Origin: Zhengitettix transpicula
Taxonomy: Eukaryota; Arthropoda; Insecta; Orthoptera; Tetrigidae
DNA length: 64,000 nt
NCBI GenBank assembly: GCA_037074705.1
Contig: CM073596.1
Span: 27,068,001-27,132,000 of the forward strand
Direction: 5' to 3'
Below, in pieces: positions 25,306 to 45,290 of the stretch. The notes beneath the pieces were generated by a model. The model worked only from the letters and a program-made list of their open reading frames with translations. It had not been told where the DNA came from and searched no databases. Position 1 is the first letter of the stretch; every line of letters starts with the position of its first letter. The translations under genes were made by a program, and so were the position numbers.

Positions 25306-26721
25306 TGTAGATGTAATGGATTTATTCATTACTGACAAATGATCTAAAAATGAGTGCATATGCATGAAAGACTAGTTTGTTTTATTACTTCTTGCTTCTG
25401 TTATCATTTCCCGGAAACGCCCGTTTATGTCTTTAACTTTTTTTCCATTTTAGAACGAAAAGAAAAAAACGGTCTTCATTTTTTAAAATTACGAAGTTTA
25501 GATACTTTCCAAAGTAGTTGGTGGTGAAGCAAATTTTTCAATACAAGTTGGGCAAGCAGGTAAGGTCAATTACTCATTCATTGTTTCACCACACGTGCTG
25601 TAAAGTTTTGGTTTACATGCGTCTAACTGATACGAACAGAAATTATACAGCGTAATCACATCTTCCTGAATTTTTGACATAAAAGATTTTACCTTATATT
25701 CAGTGGTGCGGTTCTTTACTGTCTAGTTTTTCACTTTTTACACCGACGGATATAAGCTTTTATCTGACCACCAAATGTGCTTCCTTCTTCCAATCACCTC
25801 TAGAGAAAGCTCGTTTGTAGATTAGGACTTGTCGCACAACAAATTATGTTCATCGTTGTATGTTTCGTTTCTAACAATTTTTTTGGGCCCAGTTTTAAGC
25901 ACGTCCATATTTAACGAATCGTATATTGGTGGGTTTCACGAAACACTATGTTGCATCAGTAGCTCATATTTTAGATTGAAATACCTTTCATCTATAATTA
26001 AATCGTTTCCATATTCTCCAATCGAGCTACCGACGCTACTTATTTATATAATTTCAGATTATTTTCTATATAATTACCGTCATTCCTCTTAAAGACCAGT
26101 AAAGTCTGATAACTTAAAATCAGATTATTTAAATTAATCATGAGTAAATATTTGAAAATACAATAACGGAGTAAAATCATGATGAAGTTTAATTTAGCAG
26201 ATTCATGGATTTGTTACAATTTATCTGTATATACTATATAATATATATCTATATTAACGAACGTGCATTGAATCGTACACTAAGGACTATTTTATTGATC
26301 GTTACCACATGTAAATTTTTGTTTGCTATGGAGATAGGAATAAGTAATTGCCTATATTTATCTCAAATAATATTATTAGATTTTTACTAATTGTCTAAAA
26401 TTTATTTTTACGGAAGTAAATTTAATTCTTATTGTGTTCCGATGGGAATATCAGTGGGGAAAAATCGAGGAAAATGTGTACTGGGAACTCAGGACAAAAA
26501 TTGGGAAAATAAAAATTAGCTAGAAAATTACAAATAATTTCACTTCTCGTAAACATTAATTATCCTGTTCAACCTTACAGAATATTTCAGTGAATTTGTA
26601 AAATAAGATGAGTGATTGTAATTGCAGGCCAATAGGTTTTCTTGACTTGGACTGAATAAATGATAATAATCTAAAATGCTTCAACCAAAGCATTTTTATT
26701 AAGACCTAAGAATGTTTGTGA

Positions 26722-26973
26722 TTAATATTTTCCCCAAATTAAAAATGCCGGAGTCTGATATTTATGTAGAAAATCGGGATTTTCAAATACTTTTCCAGCT
26801 CCAATGGAATTCTGTACCATGTAAATATCCTCCGCATCCACAAAATTGAGATTTAATTTACTTGGGACATTCAAATAACCAGTGGAACCCGACTGAAGCT
26901 TTTCCCGATAAGCAATCCTCAAATAATCTGAAACAAACATTGGTGTCTTATCGTGGAGGAAGCAGTTTGAAGT
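26722..26973 (-). CDS. Unrecognised possible last exon (83 residues)
   Basis: An open frame follows a good phase-0 acceptor (ctatcag/ACT) and ends in a stop after ...AFLIWGKY. The composition looks protein-like (LNVPSKLNLNFVDAED, ENPDFLHKYQTPAFLIW) and has no low-complexity bias; the same frame stays open to 27057 without an ATG. I do not recognise the family. It could be the terminal exon of a small gene, a pseudogene fragment, or chance. No donor-bearing upstream exon was identified. Confidence 0.3.
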   Translation of the reverse strand, partial: TSNCFLHDKTPMFVSDYLRIAYREKLQSGSTGYLNVPSKLNLNFVDAEDIYMVQNSIGAGKVFENPDFLHKYQTPAFLIWGKY

Positions 26974-28198
26974 CTGATAGTTTCCCTTATATAACGGGGA
27001 AAATCCAACTAAAGAATGACGACTTCCTGTTAATAAACTTGAAGCGAACTTAAACAAAGTAAATGAAAAAATGGGTAGTAGCGTCCTTTTGCAGCGAGTT
27101 CATCACGACTGTGATAAAAATTTGACGGCCGTGATTTCTCTCAAGTCTTATAAAGTTCAATGAATATTTAATTTATAACATGTTTTAGGAATTACACGTT
27201 TCCAAAGTCTGTAAGTTGCGTTCATAAAATAGGCTGTTTTAAAACAGGACATTTTAAAATCTTGTAAATCGAAGCATAAATTCACACAGGTAAAAGTTAA
27301 CAAACAATCTTCCTAAATTTGTGTTGTATAACATGCGTACATATGCACCGGTATGTGCCGAAACAATAAGAGATAATTATGGATTTACACAGCCAAATTT
27401 TTGGGAACTCGATTGAAAGAAATATAAAACTACAAAATTTTCGGTTGAGTGAATATAAACAGAGATAACTTTAGAAAAGTTATGCATAAACGTTCACGGA
27501 CTCTACATATCGGTCAAGGTTTCAACAGTGACGTAATAAACACGTTATGGTTGTTAAGGCCTCGGAAGAGTTCTTGATATCACTTTCTACGCCACCTAAT
27601 CCATGCTAAAGGCCGAGAAACCTGCATTCGTATCCCAATTTCTGCCGAGCAGCCATGAGTTCGGTGATAAACAATGATTCTGACTTAATTAGGAATTTAT
27701 TTAAATTCTTCTGTGACAATTATTTTGTATATTGTTCCACAAGAACCTTTGCACAGTTAAAACCATAACAGATTTATTGAATCTAAACTGATTTTTCTTA
27801 CGAATATATACGACGTACTGGTAACCAACTCATCGTGTGAACTATTTTCAATAATTAATAGCCACACATTTTTTCTTAAATTTATTATATATTTAAGCAA
27901 CACTGTGACTGGCGTCAGTGATTAAATATTAATATGATTATTTATTCAATTTTTATGTTATCAGATATTTTAAAATTTAATTAACATTTATTCAAAACAT
28001 TATTGTATTAATATAATTATAGAATAAGTATAAATTTTAATTATTATTCAATTTAAGCTTATACAAAATATTTTATATGTTTGCAGCTCTATATTTTTAT
28101 TTATAAAAGATAATCTTTAGCATCAGAGTGTTGTGGGATTCTGTAAGAGAAGCACATGGGAAGTAAAGCGTACAAACACGCCCAAAATTATTCTACCT

Positions 28199-28420
28199 TC
28201 ATGTTGCTCTACGGCCTACTTGGCTGCTACTGTGCCCCCTGGGTGTGGGTGTGGCTGGCCTGGTGTCGTCAACGTCCCGCGTGAATGTTACCTCAAAGTG
28301 ATGACCTCCACGTTCAACGATATGCAATTGCATATTACGGAAATTAGCTCCTTTGGCTTGTAGAAATCTCTCCGCAAAACCATTGTGGATAAAATTTTCA
28401 CATATATCGCGAATGTACAA
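28199..28420 (-). pseudogene. Possible transposase C-terminal relic
   Basis: The minus-strand frame contains ANFRNMQLHIVERGGHHFE, which resembles the Cys/His-rich ...GGHFE end of Tc/mariner-type transposases after the last catalytic acid. No upstream DDE motif is visible. The assignment is by motif likeness only. Confidence 0.25.
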
Positions 28421-29254
28421 TTATTTCCTCAGTTCTCAGTTTGTACAAATTAGAAACTCTAATTTCGCTCGTACTGCAATCCCAAGAAACTTGGCTCCCT
28501 CAGCCACATTCTGCCTACACATTTTTTAATATGAAAAAATAAACTTTTTATGTTCTCTTACTCAACAAACGGATGACGACTATGATACGTAACAATGAGG
28601 CGATTAATATATATATATTGTAATTATTAACTTTAATATGAAAGTGGCGTTTCTAAATGAAAAACACTAATAACTTTAAAGAACAAACAAAATTTATTGT
28701 GCCAAATTTAAAAACAAAATATTTGATACACAAAATAATTGGGATCTCAGGGTCTTGATCTGGGTTTGATAAATGGCAGAATTTAAATAATCAAAATTAC
28801 ATTTACTTTTTATGGAAATCAAAGCGTCTGAACATAGACGAAATTTGTTGTGGAAGAAATAATACTAAAGAGTGAATTTAACAATTTCAATTTTATCAAG
28901 AATTAAAAATCTCATTTTATCGATAATTAAATAATTAAAATTAAAGAACGATCTGACTTTTATCTTTTAAACTCGGTTTACAAATTATTTTAAAGTTTTC
29001 TCTACTTACGGCTGCCCAGGTCTCATTTTTAGCTTTACGTGCACAATTTTGGGGACATCACTGATTCTAAGTTCTCACAGACTCTAATTGGCGTTGTTTG
29101 TTAGTTGGTTTACCACAAATTGGTTGGTTCTCGATGCTTTACTGCAACCTGGATTTGTAGATCTCGTGGCTTTAGTTGACAATGGACTTCATTGGTTTGT
29201 CTGAATATTGATTTACTTTTTAATAACTGAAAGCATATTTGTGACTGGGCCACA

Positions 29255-29575
29255 TTCTTTCGTTCTGACTGCCGACTGTAAAACTTTCAATTAGTTCTTT
29301 TTGTCCGTTCTATTCGCTGTCTGCTGACCGACTGTACTGTTCAAATTTTTATGCCTTGGAATTTTGGTCTTTTCTCCTCGCTGCTTACTGCCCGACTGTA
29401 CTCTTCGTCTCGTAGATTTTGAGCGCGTAAACTCTCTCAACAATGTTTTCTTTGCCTTGCCGGATTGTTGCGGCGTCCGCTCTATATCCACTAATAATGA
29501 GTCCTCTACAATCCAACTTTCCAATTAGAACAATGTCTTAATTACCAATTACTACAATATATATGTCGGATAATA
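29255..29575. repeat. Dispersed repeat copy 2, related to 205-525
   Basis: It shares ordered words with the left-edge copy (ctgactgccgactgt, ctcgtctcg...attttgagcgcg, aattaccaattactacaatatatat). An internal degenerate motif ctgaccgactgtact / ctgcccgactgtact recurs. The element type is unknown. Confidence 0.45.
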
Positions 29576-30656
29576 TTTATTATAACCGCATCGCTACTTG
29601 TAATGCGTGTGTTTGTTACAATTAAATATTTTCAATTTGTTTTAATGTTATAAATCCTCATGTGTTCTCAATTATGTACACATTCTTTACCCTAGAGGTG
29701 TTAAATTGACATTTCTAAATTTTAACCTTAATCTAATAATTTTTTTATTAGACTGAATAACATTTAAAAATATTCTCTCGAACTATATTTTAAGTCTTTT
29801 ACATTTAAAATATATTTAAAGTTTCCATCCAAGTAATTTTTTCGTATATACATATAAATACGTATATTCACTTTCCACGACATCATAAATATATTTGAGT
29901 ATTAAAATAATTATGTTTATATGTAATTTAGATAATATGTAATATAGACATTTTTTCCTCAATAGAGATTAAATAAATAAATCAATGTAAATCACTTGGC
30001 CGATCTCTTTCGTTCTTTTATTTTTTTCTGTGATGTCATCCAAGTAATTAAATGTCCAATGCATCTCAAGAATTACAAAATTATTGTCATGTTTCTAGTT
30101 CATTTGTTTTGGAGGTTCGTACAGTTTTTTGTTGAAGAATTACGTATTATTCGCCACAATATTATTTTTACCTGAAATTATTCACGATTCTGAGGTGTAA
30201 TACTTTGAACAAGTGTTAAATATTAATTAGGAATCATTTATTTTACAAAATACAACATATAAGGTTACATATTTACAACAGTTTCAGGTGTTGTATTAGA
30301 AAATTTTTGTTTTGTTAAAGCTGTCAGTGAATTTTTTGGGGACTATTTAAAATAATAAAAATATTTTTGGATCTAATAATTTCATACTGAGCTGAATGAA
30401 TATATTTACTATTATTAAATGCAGTATTTTCACTTTTCATCTGCAAAATTTCTGAAATTAACTGGGATTTGTGGTTAATGTACAAGTTTTCGAAATTGGA
30501 CCAATCAAAATTATGGTTTGCTTCTAAAATATGTTTAGTGATATTTGTAAAAATTTACAATGAGCATAATTTTGTATAAGAATATATGACGTAATGGAAT
30601 TGACTCTTAAATATTATCTTTGGTGAAGTTTACCTTTTCCACTCTTTTTTTCGCAA

Positions 30657-30935
30657 ATGAAGCGTACAAGGATCACTGGAGAACTACAGCGACAAAGGAT
30701 CGATCCGACATATTGTACTTTGATTATATGTGGAGTGTTAATAACAAGTATTTCGGCGATTTCTGCTATGATATACGTTGTCTTCCAGGTCAATATGAAC
30801 ACGTACAAAACTGGAGCAATGACTGCCATCCTTGTTGTAGTAATGTCTCTCAATCTCGGTCTAATTCTCTTCGTGACTGATAACAGATTTCTAAGTGGGT
30901 CGTTGTGTGTTAATAATGATGTTTTTGATCGTTGA
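30657..30935 (+). CDS. Possible small two-helix membrane protein or exon (92 codons)
   Basis: The frame starts at an ATG and encodes a basic N-terminus (MKRTRITGELQRQR) and two hydrophobic helices separated by a short polar link (about residues 22-44 and 53-74). The opposite strand is also open here, so the direction is uncertain. There is a pyrimidine tract before the ATG that could serve as an acceptor. No family is recognised; it resembles in layout the minus-strand ORF at 32427-32723. Confidence 0.25.
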   Translation: MKRTRITGELQRQRIDPTYCTLIICGVLITSISAISAMIYVVFQVNMNTYKTGAMTAILVVVMSLNLGLILFVTDNRFLSGSLCVNNDVFDR

Positions 30936-31184
30936 TCTCGTACTTACCGACGCCAAATGTTTTTCTCATTTCATAAATATATGTGCTATTTAGAATTAAA
31001 TCTTTTCTCTCATAAAACTGTTGGTTGGCTCGCAATTTAAATTTATTAATGGTGGTGATGGTTACATTGAAGCATAAACATTTTAATAACTTATATTTGT
31101 TTGTTTCGAGTACATAGATATAGAAATATTTGTATGTTTAAATTTAGTTTATGTTTCTAACTTAATTTCTGATAATGTTTTGGT

Positions 31185-31186
<2 letters not shown>

Positions 31187-31220
<34 letters not shown>
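31187..31220. repeat. (AT)n microsatellite
   Basis: A pure AT run of about 34 bases. Confidence 0.9.
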
Positions 31221-31222
<2 letters not shown>

Positions 31223-32426
31223 CCTTTCATAAAATTAACTGTAGGTATGACGTCAGAATGCGTCAGTATTTCGTCATAAAATTTTATAAATTACATTTGA
31301 AAGAAAGGATACGGAATTAACAAATAATTTATATTGCCTCAAATAATTTTTTATTTAAATTTTTTATTTCAATAATGTGTTAAGCTCCTTACCTATAAAA
31401 ACGTGTCTCTCAATTCTCATTTTTTCACTTAGGAATTCAATAATTTTTTTACCATTTTTTCTTTATTTTTTTAAATATAATAAATATGTAATAATGAACA
31501 ATTACAATTAAATCTATTGTAATGTGTCGAAGAATTTTTAGCCTCTGTTTTGGTGAATGTCACAAACGAACCAAATCTAAATTTTACCTCGTTAATAACA
31601 ATATTAACACAAATGTGCGAACTTACATGTTATATCCTACTTTAACATACATGATGAATAATAAACTATAATACAGCTAAGCCTTGTTCTTACTGTTGCA
31701 CGTATAAATCAATTAAACAGATTCATTTACGAGAATATATTTAAGGAAATGTATTGTTTCTCGGTCCCAATACTCTGAAATACATCTGTAGGAGTTAACG
31801 TCAAAATAAAAACATTATTTAATACAGATTGTTACAGAAATCAGATTATGTGAATCTAGTCGAATATTTGACAGGAAATATCACAGCCAAAATATACATC
31901 AAAATTTTGGAAAGAATTTAAACAGCAATAATTTTGTTAAACGTTTGGAATAGAGTTCGGTGAAAGAAATCGACTCAATATAACCGAAAAATTTAAGTAA
32001 AATTGATTGATTACGAATGAATCATTTTTATGGGATTACTAGCCAATAGTTACAGCAAAAATCAAATGATTTATTCTAGTATTAGAATTTTTATTGCAGT
32101 TTTCCAACGCTAAACACTTTCATAAAACCCTGACAAGAATAACCGTAAACATAACTTTTTCATAAATTAGAAAGCGTTTCAATATATTTACGTAAGTGTG
32201 ACTTGTAACAAAATATTTATTACAGTCTTTCAATGCTATAAAATTTGAACATCCTTGACAATAAAGGGAGTTAAGAATATTTACCTAATATTGACTGATA
32301 CTACAGACGACAACAATATATATTTTATGGTTACACTCCCACGCGTAAGTCCGGTACTCTCTCTTACAATTATCTTCAATTTTAAAATTTTGAAAATATC
32401 AAGAAAAAGCGGTAACAATACCCACA

Positions 32427-32723
32427 TTAAGAACTTATTTTTCTCTTCTGCTTACAAGTCGTGTGCCACAAGTGGAAATAAGGTGACTTTCTCGTGCACT
32501 TGATGACCCCGGTTACTCGTCGTCTCGCGTAAGCCTTCCTGTCCAACATGTGTTTCATCACGACGATGACGATGGTCACCATCGACACCAGCGACATGCA
32601 GGCGTGCATCATCAGTGCCTCCTCCAGTGACGTCTTCAGGTACAAAGGAAGAATGATGGTCGCCAATGCTGTCACGCTCAGGATCATGGCCACAGAAAAA
32701 AAGAAAAGGCCTATTTCGTGCAT
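32427..32723 (-). CDS. Possible small two-helix membrane protein or exon (98 codons)
   Basis: The ATG has a good context (cacaATG) and the frame encodes two hydrophobic helices (about 5-30 and 38-58) followed by a basic stretch (KHMLDRKAYARRR). A plausible donor (CGA/GTAACC) lies after the basic segment, so the true exon may end near 32515. GC content is higher than in the flanks, which favours a real or recent coding exon. No family is recognised. Confidence 0.35.
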   Translation of the reverse strand: MHEIGLFFFSVAMILSVTALATIILPLYLKTSLEEALMMHACMSLVSMVTIVIVVMKHMLDRKAYARRRVTGVIKCTRKSPYFHLWHTTCKQKRKISS

Positions 32724-34004
32724 TGTGAAACTATTCTGGCACCTGTATCAGCTAATTTGTTAATATTGAAAAAGTCCACGTCTGGACTTAATAATAGCTT
32801 ATAAAGATATGACATCAGACAAGAATTTGTAACATACATTTTCTCTTTGCTTTACGGAGAAAATGCGTTGTAAATTAAATTCTTTTCTTTCGAAAAATAT
32901 ATCGTTATTTGAATATAATTCGGGAATTATTTATTTTATATTGAGGTTACTTTATTTTATGATAAAACTGTAAAATTTTTAATCTAAAATTATTACATCA
33001 AAGCATTTTCCAAAGATCCTAATTAGTATATACCGTTTAAAATTATTTTTTGCCGCTAGTGTCGCTGCTTTCTTCTCCACTGGATTTAGACAAGATTATA
33101 TTTAATATACTGCTCCTAAAATACATGATTCATTCATTCGTTTTTTAATTTTATTTATAGTACCATAAGCAATAGGCTCATTAGCGACTTGTATATTTGT
33201 TGGTTTACATTTTAGGGTACTTATTTTTAACATTTAATTTTATTCACTCGTTATATTCGAGGAAAATCGATGTTAATAAAAAACTTTTTGATAGGTATAT
33301 GTTTTCATTCAACACAGTGACAAATTAAAAATATATGTTAATGTCGTGATATTTATATCTTGTATCGAAATAGCGACCAAATGTTGAATCGCGTAAATTA
33401 ATTTAAACTCATTTCTAGTATTATAGAGTTGGCAGTCTTGAATGTTTTTTATATAAATTTTCTAATTATCCATGGAAATGCAGGTATTGGGACTAGATTA
33501 ATAATGTCTGACTTAAGAAACTACGTGATAGAGGTTGAAGTATTTAATTTGCAAAATTGCAGAATTGAATCTTTCTATCTATATACCTCATAAAAGTACT
33601 TGGGGAAATACATCTTACTGTAGCAAAGTAGAGAAGAAAGCTGAATTTAAAATTTTAGGTGTGATCGGTCCCTGACCAACCTTCCATTTATCCGCGTAGG
33701 ATTTTTAATGAGATGCAATTCTCTAATTTAATTGTATTAAAATTAAGTTATTCAGACTTTATTGGCTGATATGTACATTTTATTTCTACTTAACGTCAGA
33801 TAAGTAATAATTTTTAGGTAATATTTATAACACAATAATCTTACTCATACTTCACATATAATAATTTTTTGGGAATCAGTTTTACAATCCTTATTGTTTC
33901 ACATCACGGTTGGTCCATTAGTCAGCTAGCAGTAAACACTCATTAATTCAGAAATAAATAGGATGTGAATCATTTGCAGAGTAAATAGATTTTAATCATG
34001 GTGG

Positions 34005-36866
34005 CTATTGTTTTGTTTTCTGTAAGTAATCCTCCTTGATCATATCGGCCCCCTTTTCAGCGATCATTATTGTAGGTCCGTGTGTGTTCGCACTCACTAT
34101 ATAAGGCATGATCGATGCATCAATCACTCGAAGATTCTTCATACCCTTCACCTTCAAGCGTGGGTCCACTACGGCAGATTCGTCCTCAATCGGTCCCATA
34201 CGACACGTCCCTACGTAATGGAACTGAGAACGTGTTAAATACGGGATTGCACACCGTCTGTAGTCCTGTGATCCAATTGGAAATGCTTTACATTGATTTA
34301 TATCAAGATCCGTAACCAATTTAACGCCTGGAATCTGGGAGCCAAGTTCGGACATGATTTCGACTGCCCTGATAATTGTTCGAATATCGTCTTCATGGAT
34401 ATCAGGTGGGAGTATTCGAGGTTTGTCTTCAGGTTTTGAACTGTTTAGATAGACCTTCCCAGTTTTTTTCGGTTGGAGGACGGATATCATTATCAGGGCG
34501 ACAGAATACCTAGAAACTATGTCATTTAAATTTTGCACAAGATTCTTTTGTAATCCGAAACTTCTAGAGCGATTATTTTCAAAGTCGTAGTTTTTAGGAT
34601 AAAAGTTTAGAAATACTTGAAGGTCTGGTTGATCTTCAGTGAGACCACTAAGTCCTGAATGCAGGAATCCTTCGAAAGCTATAGAGTTAGAGAACGCAAA
34701 CGATCCAGTGTAATTTTTTAAATAAAAGTAGGCATTTTCCTGTGCATTGAAACTCGGGATGAAAAGTTCAGAGTTATTAAAACCTAAAACGAGAAGTTGG
34801 TTTAAAGGGTGGTCCATTAAATTATACCCAACTTTAAGGTCTTTTATGAGTGGTGAGATTCCTAGTTTTTTTAAAGAATTCCTGTCACCAATTCCTGAAT
34901 GCATTAAAATCTTTGGAGAGCCAATGGCCCCTGCGGATACAACAACCTCTTTGGACACTAGTACTGATTTAAATTGTCCTTTGTGAAAGTATCTCACCGC
35001 TGTAGCGTGCTTGTTTTCCTCGTTTATAATAACATTCATGACTTCTGCGTTCCGTAAGACATGAAGATTTTTCCGCGTTTTTGCAGGACCTAGGAAAGCT
35101 TTCGCTGAGCTGCACCTCCTGCCGTTCCGTATGTTCCTCTGGGATATACCGAAACCATTAGGTCCTGGTCTATTGAAGTCAGGAATGTATGTATAGTTTA
35201 ATTTTTTAGCTCCGACTAAAATTTTTTCTAATATATTCCACTTGGAAAAATCTGGGGTCATGAGAGTCATTTCACCTCCGCGTCTGTGATACTGACTTGC
35301 TCCAGGAATAGACATGATCTTTTCGGACGTTTGGTCTTCTGCTTTCATGAAATACGGCAGAATATCGTCATAAGCCCATCCTTGGTTTCCCATGTCTCTC
35401 CAGTAGTCATAATCCCGCCTGGAAGAACAGAACATAATAAATTGTCTGTGAGAAAACTATAACTGTCAAATGTTGTATTAAGATTATTTATGAAGGACAT
35501 TACTCAAACATTATTAATAAAACCAGGGTAATTGCGTAATATATACTTATTATCAATTAACGTGCATAAATCAAGTTGTTCATACTGATATGATTCTTCA
35601 AAAATAAGAATTCTTCATACTTTTATTATCGTTGAAATAAAAATATTTTCTCAGTATGATGCAAGTGTCTTTTTTTTTAAAAAAAAACTAACCTTCATAT
35701 GATTTTTTTTGAGAAAACATTTGCGAAATATACGAGTACTTCTTTTCTTTTGATATTATATACTACTTAAAAATGAGATTCTTAATTATTGAATGCATCA
35801 AATTGTATTATAACAAAATACTGCGTAAATGATACAGATTCTAAAGTTTTTAATAGATTTTAAAGCATTTATTCCAAGCAAATTTTTGTAACGGCAGTGA
35901 GACTATCTCTTCCTGCAAACAAAGTAAATAAAATATGTGGAATCAGGGTTATACATGTATAATACCTTTCACACGTGAAATTTGAAGAGTATGCAAATGA
36001 TTCGGCCATTGGTATCGTAAATAAAGAAAGATTGTTACAAGTGAATCAAACAGTAGTAAATAATTTCAAAATATTATTAGTTTTATAAAAATTGTTTTTT
36101 TGAATCAGATAAACACATACGAGCAAACAAGAATCAAAGTTTATTTAATAGGTCAATATAAGAAAAGTATTAATCTTACTTTCTTCCTCTGTGATATATC
36201 ATAGCGTTGTGAACAGACGAACCACCAAGAACTTTCGCAGAAGCGTAGGAACAGCGCTTTCCTATCATCCCTTGACACGTTCCAGGAACCTCATCAACCG
36301 GATAATTCCAGTCAAATTCTGTAGCGATCATAGACGGAGTTAATGCAGGAACTTCTGCCTCCAAGGGAGGATCTTCTCCGGCCTCGAGCAGGAGTATCTA
36401 AATCGACAAACATCATACACGTTATTTATTTTCGATTGATGTGTTAGACGAGATTTAAAAATACAGAAATATTTAAAAATGTTGCCTTGTCTGCCATAAA
36501 GCGCGACTGAAGCAGTAAGGAACAATAGTGACTTACTGATTGAAAATTGTTCAGATCGTTTCGCAGCTATGGTTTTATAAAAATATTTTGAATGTAATCT
36601 TTTTGTGTTATTTGACTTACATTCCAGTCCGGATTCTCGCTCAGACGACTGGCTACGACGCACCCCGCTGCACCGCCCCCGACGACGACGAAATCGTAGG
36701 AATCTAGCAGAGGGTTGGCATCTGGTGGCAGGAATTTGGACACATCCGAAAGCTCACGTCGAGAATCAAGTAGCAAAGAAAAAAAACTCGTAGCGAAGAA
36801 TAGTGTTCCAGGGTCAGGCGCTTGGCATGTGTTGGTATTCAGGGTTAGACAATCCCCACCGGTCAT
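34005..36866 (-). CDS. GMC oxidoreductase (glucose dehydrogenase-like) gene E
   Basis: Coding exons are 36621-36866, 36180-36397 and 34005-35418, giving 625 residues. Exon 1 starts MTGGDC...C and carries FAD motif GGGAAG at 63-68. Exon 2 begins [10 protein letters not shown] and has [18 protein letters not shown] in place of the usual PRGK-LGG. Exon 3 has signature 2 ([15 protein letters not shown]), catalytic His about 555 ([11 protein letters not shown]) and SANTHGP (Asn about 599). The NTHGP ending and the TDLDIN/KDLKV features are shared only with gene F, showing that E and F are a recent pair with a distinct active-site edge. Introns are 223 and 761 bases. It is expected to be functional; the substrate may differ from that of the A-D group. 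A TATA-like box and an E-box lie about 100 bases upstream. Confidence 0.93.
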
Positions 36867-37886
36867 TCTCAAACTTGAAACTCACGCTAAGCTACAGCGA
36901 GATGTGACTTTACGAAAAACAAACGTCGAGTGATGTATAATGTGGTTACTAACACACACGTGACATGATCTTATATATTTTTTTTGCTTCGAGAAGAATG
37001 TGTACGTAAATGTTATAAAACAAAAATAAATTGGGGCATTAAATTTTCTGAACCACTGAGATCAGATTATTCGGTTGAATTTAAACGTGATTTTCTAAGA
37101 ATGCAACATAAATAGTTTTAATTCAATCTTAAATTCCTCAATTATAGCACATCTTAATTACATTTCTCGTGCAGATACAGTTTACTGACCTATTTTCTCT
37201 AATTAATTCTAGAATCAAACTATAGACGTACTCTTACCTCAGAATATAATCAGTATTAAATATTGCGGTACTATGGTCCTATTTAAAGAATACCATGGAA
37301 ATTAAATACATCTGGAATGATATTCACACTTTGGTGTGATATTTAAATTTTATTCATTTATAAATTTCAGCTATTTAGACTACTGTTAAATTCCTATTAA
37401 AATATATTTATGGTGTCCCGGGACTATCAGTATCATATGAAAAGCCATATTACAGATCTATCTGTATCTTTATTTATTTATGTAGACCCGTAGACGAGAT
37501 TCGAAGATTGTAGACATATTGGATGGATAGAAATAAGCGTACAAACACTTGTAATGATTTATTGTAGGAAATAACTGGGATAAATTAATAGAATTAATTA
37601 TTTAGTCACTTTTGTGGAAATAAGCAATAAAAAAGTAGCCACTGTAATACTGTGTAACAATAAATTTCTTTTATTGGATTATTATTTGGAGAAGAAACCC
37701 TAAGGACTATTTTTATACTTCATTTGTAGAATGTAATGACCACATATAAACATAAACATTACAAGAATGAGTACTTCTTATTCACAGTTACTAGTTTACT
37801 TGAAATGATTTTACAGAAATTTTACCGTAGCAAATTGCTTATAATGACAAATATATTTTTAAATATGGAGAAAAATAATTACGTGT
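36867..37886. other. Intergenic region between genes E and F
   Basis: About 1 kb with the gene E 5' region at its left and the gene F 3' flank at its right. Apart from the TATA/E-box candidate, nothing is recognisable. Confidence 0.6.
36957..36977 (-). promoter_or_regulatory. Candidate promoter of gene E: TATATAAG with adjacent CACGTG
   Basis: On the minus strand TATATAAG (36970-36977) lies about 105 bases before the gene E ATG, and a palindromic E-box CACGTG lies at 36957-36962. No acceptor is needed near this ATG, so the promoter could directly precede the coding exon. Confidence 0.35.
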
Positions 37887-44565
<6,679 letters not shown>

Positions 44566-44934
44566 TTATTTGTAAACGAGATCTGTTATCATAACACTCA
44601 CGGACCGAACGTGAATACATGCTCCTTAACCTTCTTAAAGGTAAGTTAAGAGAAACGTTTATTGATATACACGTATAGAATTATGGAAGGTTACAGTTAC
44701 AAATATACTTACAAAATCATAAATGTTTTCTCGTAATGAAAATATTTACTGATCTGATGTTTGATGCATGTCCTTTCTCATATTTGTCCATAATTATTCA
44801 ATTAATGAAAATAAATTTTATTCATTTTTTGTAATTATTTATTACTAAAATTCAAACGCACTGTAACATTTTAAGATAAAAAATTTCATGGGTAAATAAT
44901 GAAAAGGAAACGGATAAATTAAGTATTTATAGAA

Positions 44935-45290
44935 TGGTGAGTCAATAAGTAATGCCTTATATTTTTTTCTCTTTTATTTTTCAAGACAATGTACAGCATA
45001 AATCCACCACATTAATGATTAAGTTTTCACTTTTCCACAGTCACTGTCCACCTTTAAACACCTTAATACTGTGGTAAAAAGCGTGGTCTTGCATCCTAAG
45101 CCGTCGACGCACGGACGCTTTCATGGTCTTCACGTTTTTTATAGCGATGAATCCACTGTTGCATCACCGTACATAATTTTCAGCCTTCTATGAATGCGAG
45201 TGGGCGTCAACTTCCGCATTTAAGAATTAAATCATAGAACGATGTCTAATACGTACGTCAATTTCAATCAGTAAGAGGGTGCAGTGCTGC
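44935..45290 (-). mobile_element. Internally deleted mariner-type transposon relic
   Basis: The minus strand shows a frame with LTPTRIHRRLKIMYGDAT, preceded in another frame by RSMI-FLNAE, which is the helix-turn-helix region of mariner-type transposases (…FLxAEGLTPxEIHRRLxxxYGD). About 60 codons later comes a C-terminal-like FYHSIKVFK segment, so the DDE core is missing. The left end ggtgagtcaataagtaatgcc looks like the terminal repeat, but no matching repeat is seen at the right, so the 5' end is truncated. Stops and frameshifts mark it as dead. Confidence 0.6.

Larger units (their letters stand above)
25306..34004. other. Long gene-poor interval between genes D and E
   Basis: About 8.7 kb without a confirmed gene. 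Three short ORFs (26722-26973 minus, 30657-30935 plus, 32427-32723 minus) could be exons or relics and are listed separately. It also contains a possible transposase relic (28199-28420), a diverged dispersed repeat (29255-29575) and a TA microsatellite (31187-31220). The rest is AT-rich with nothing recognisable. Confidence 0.6.
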
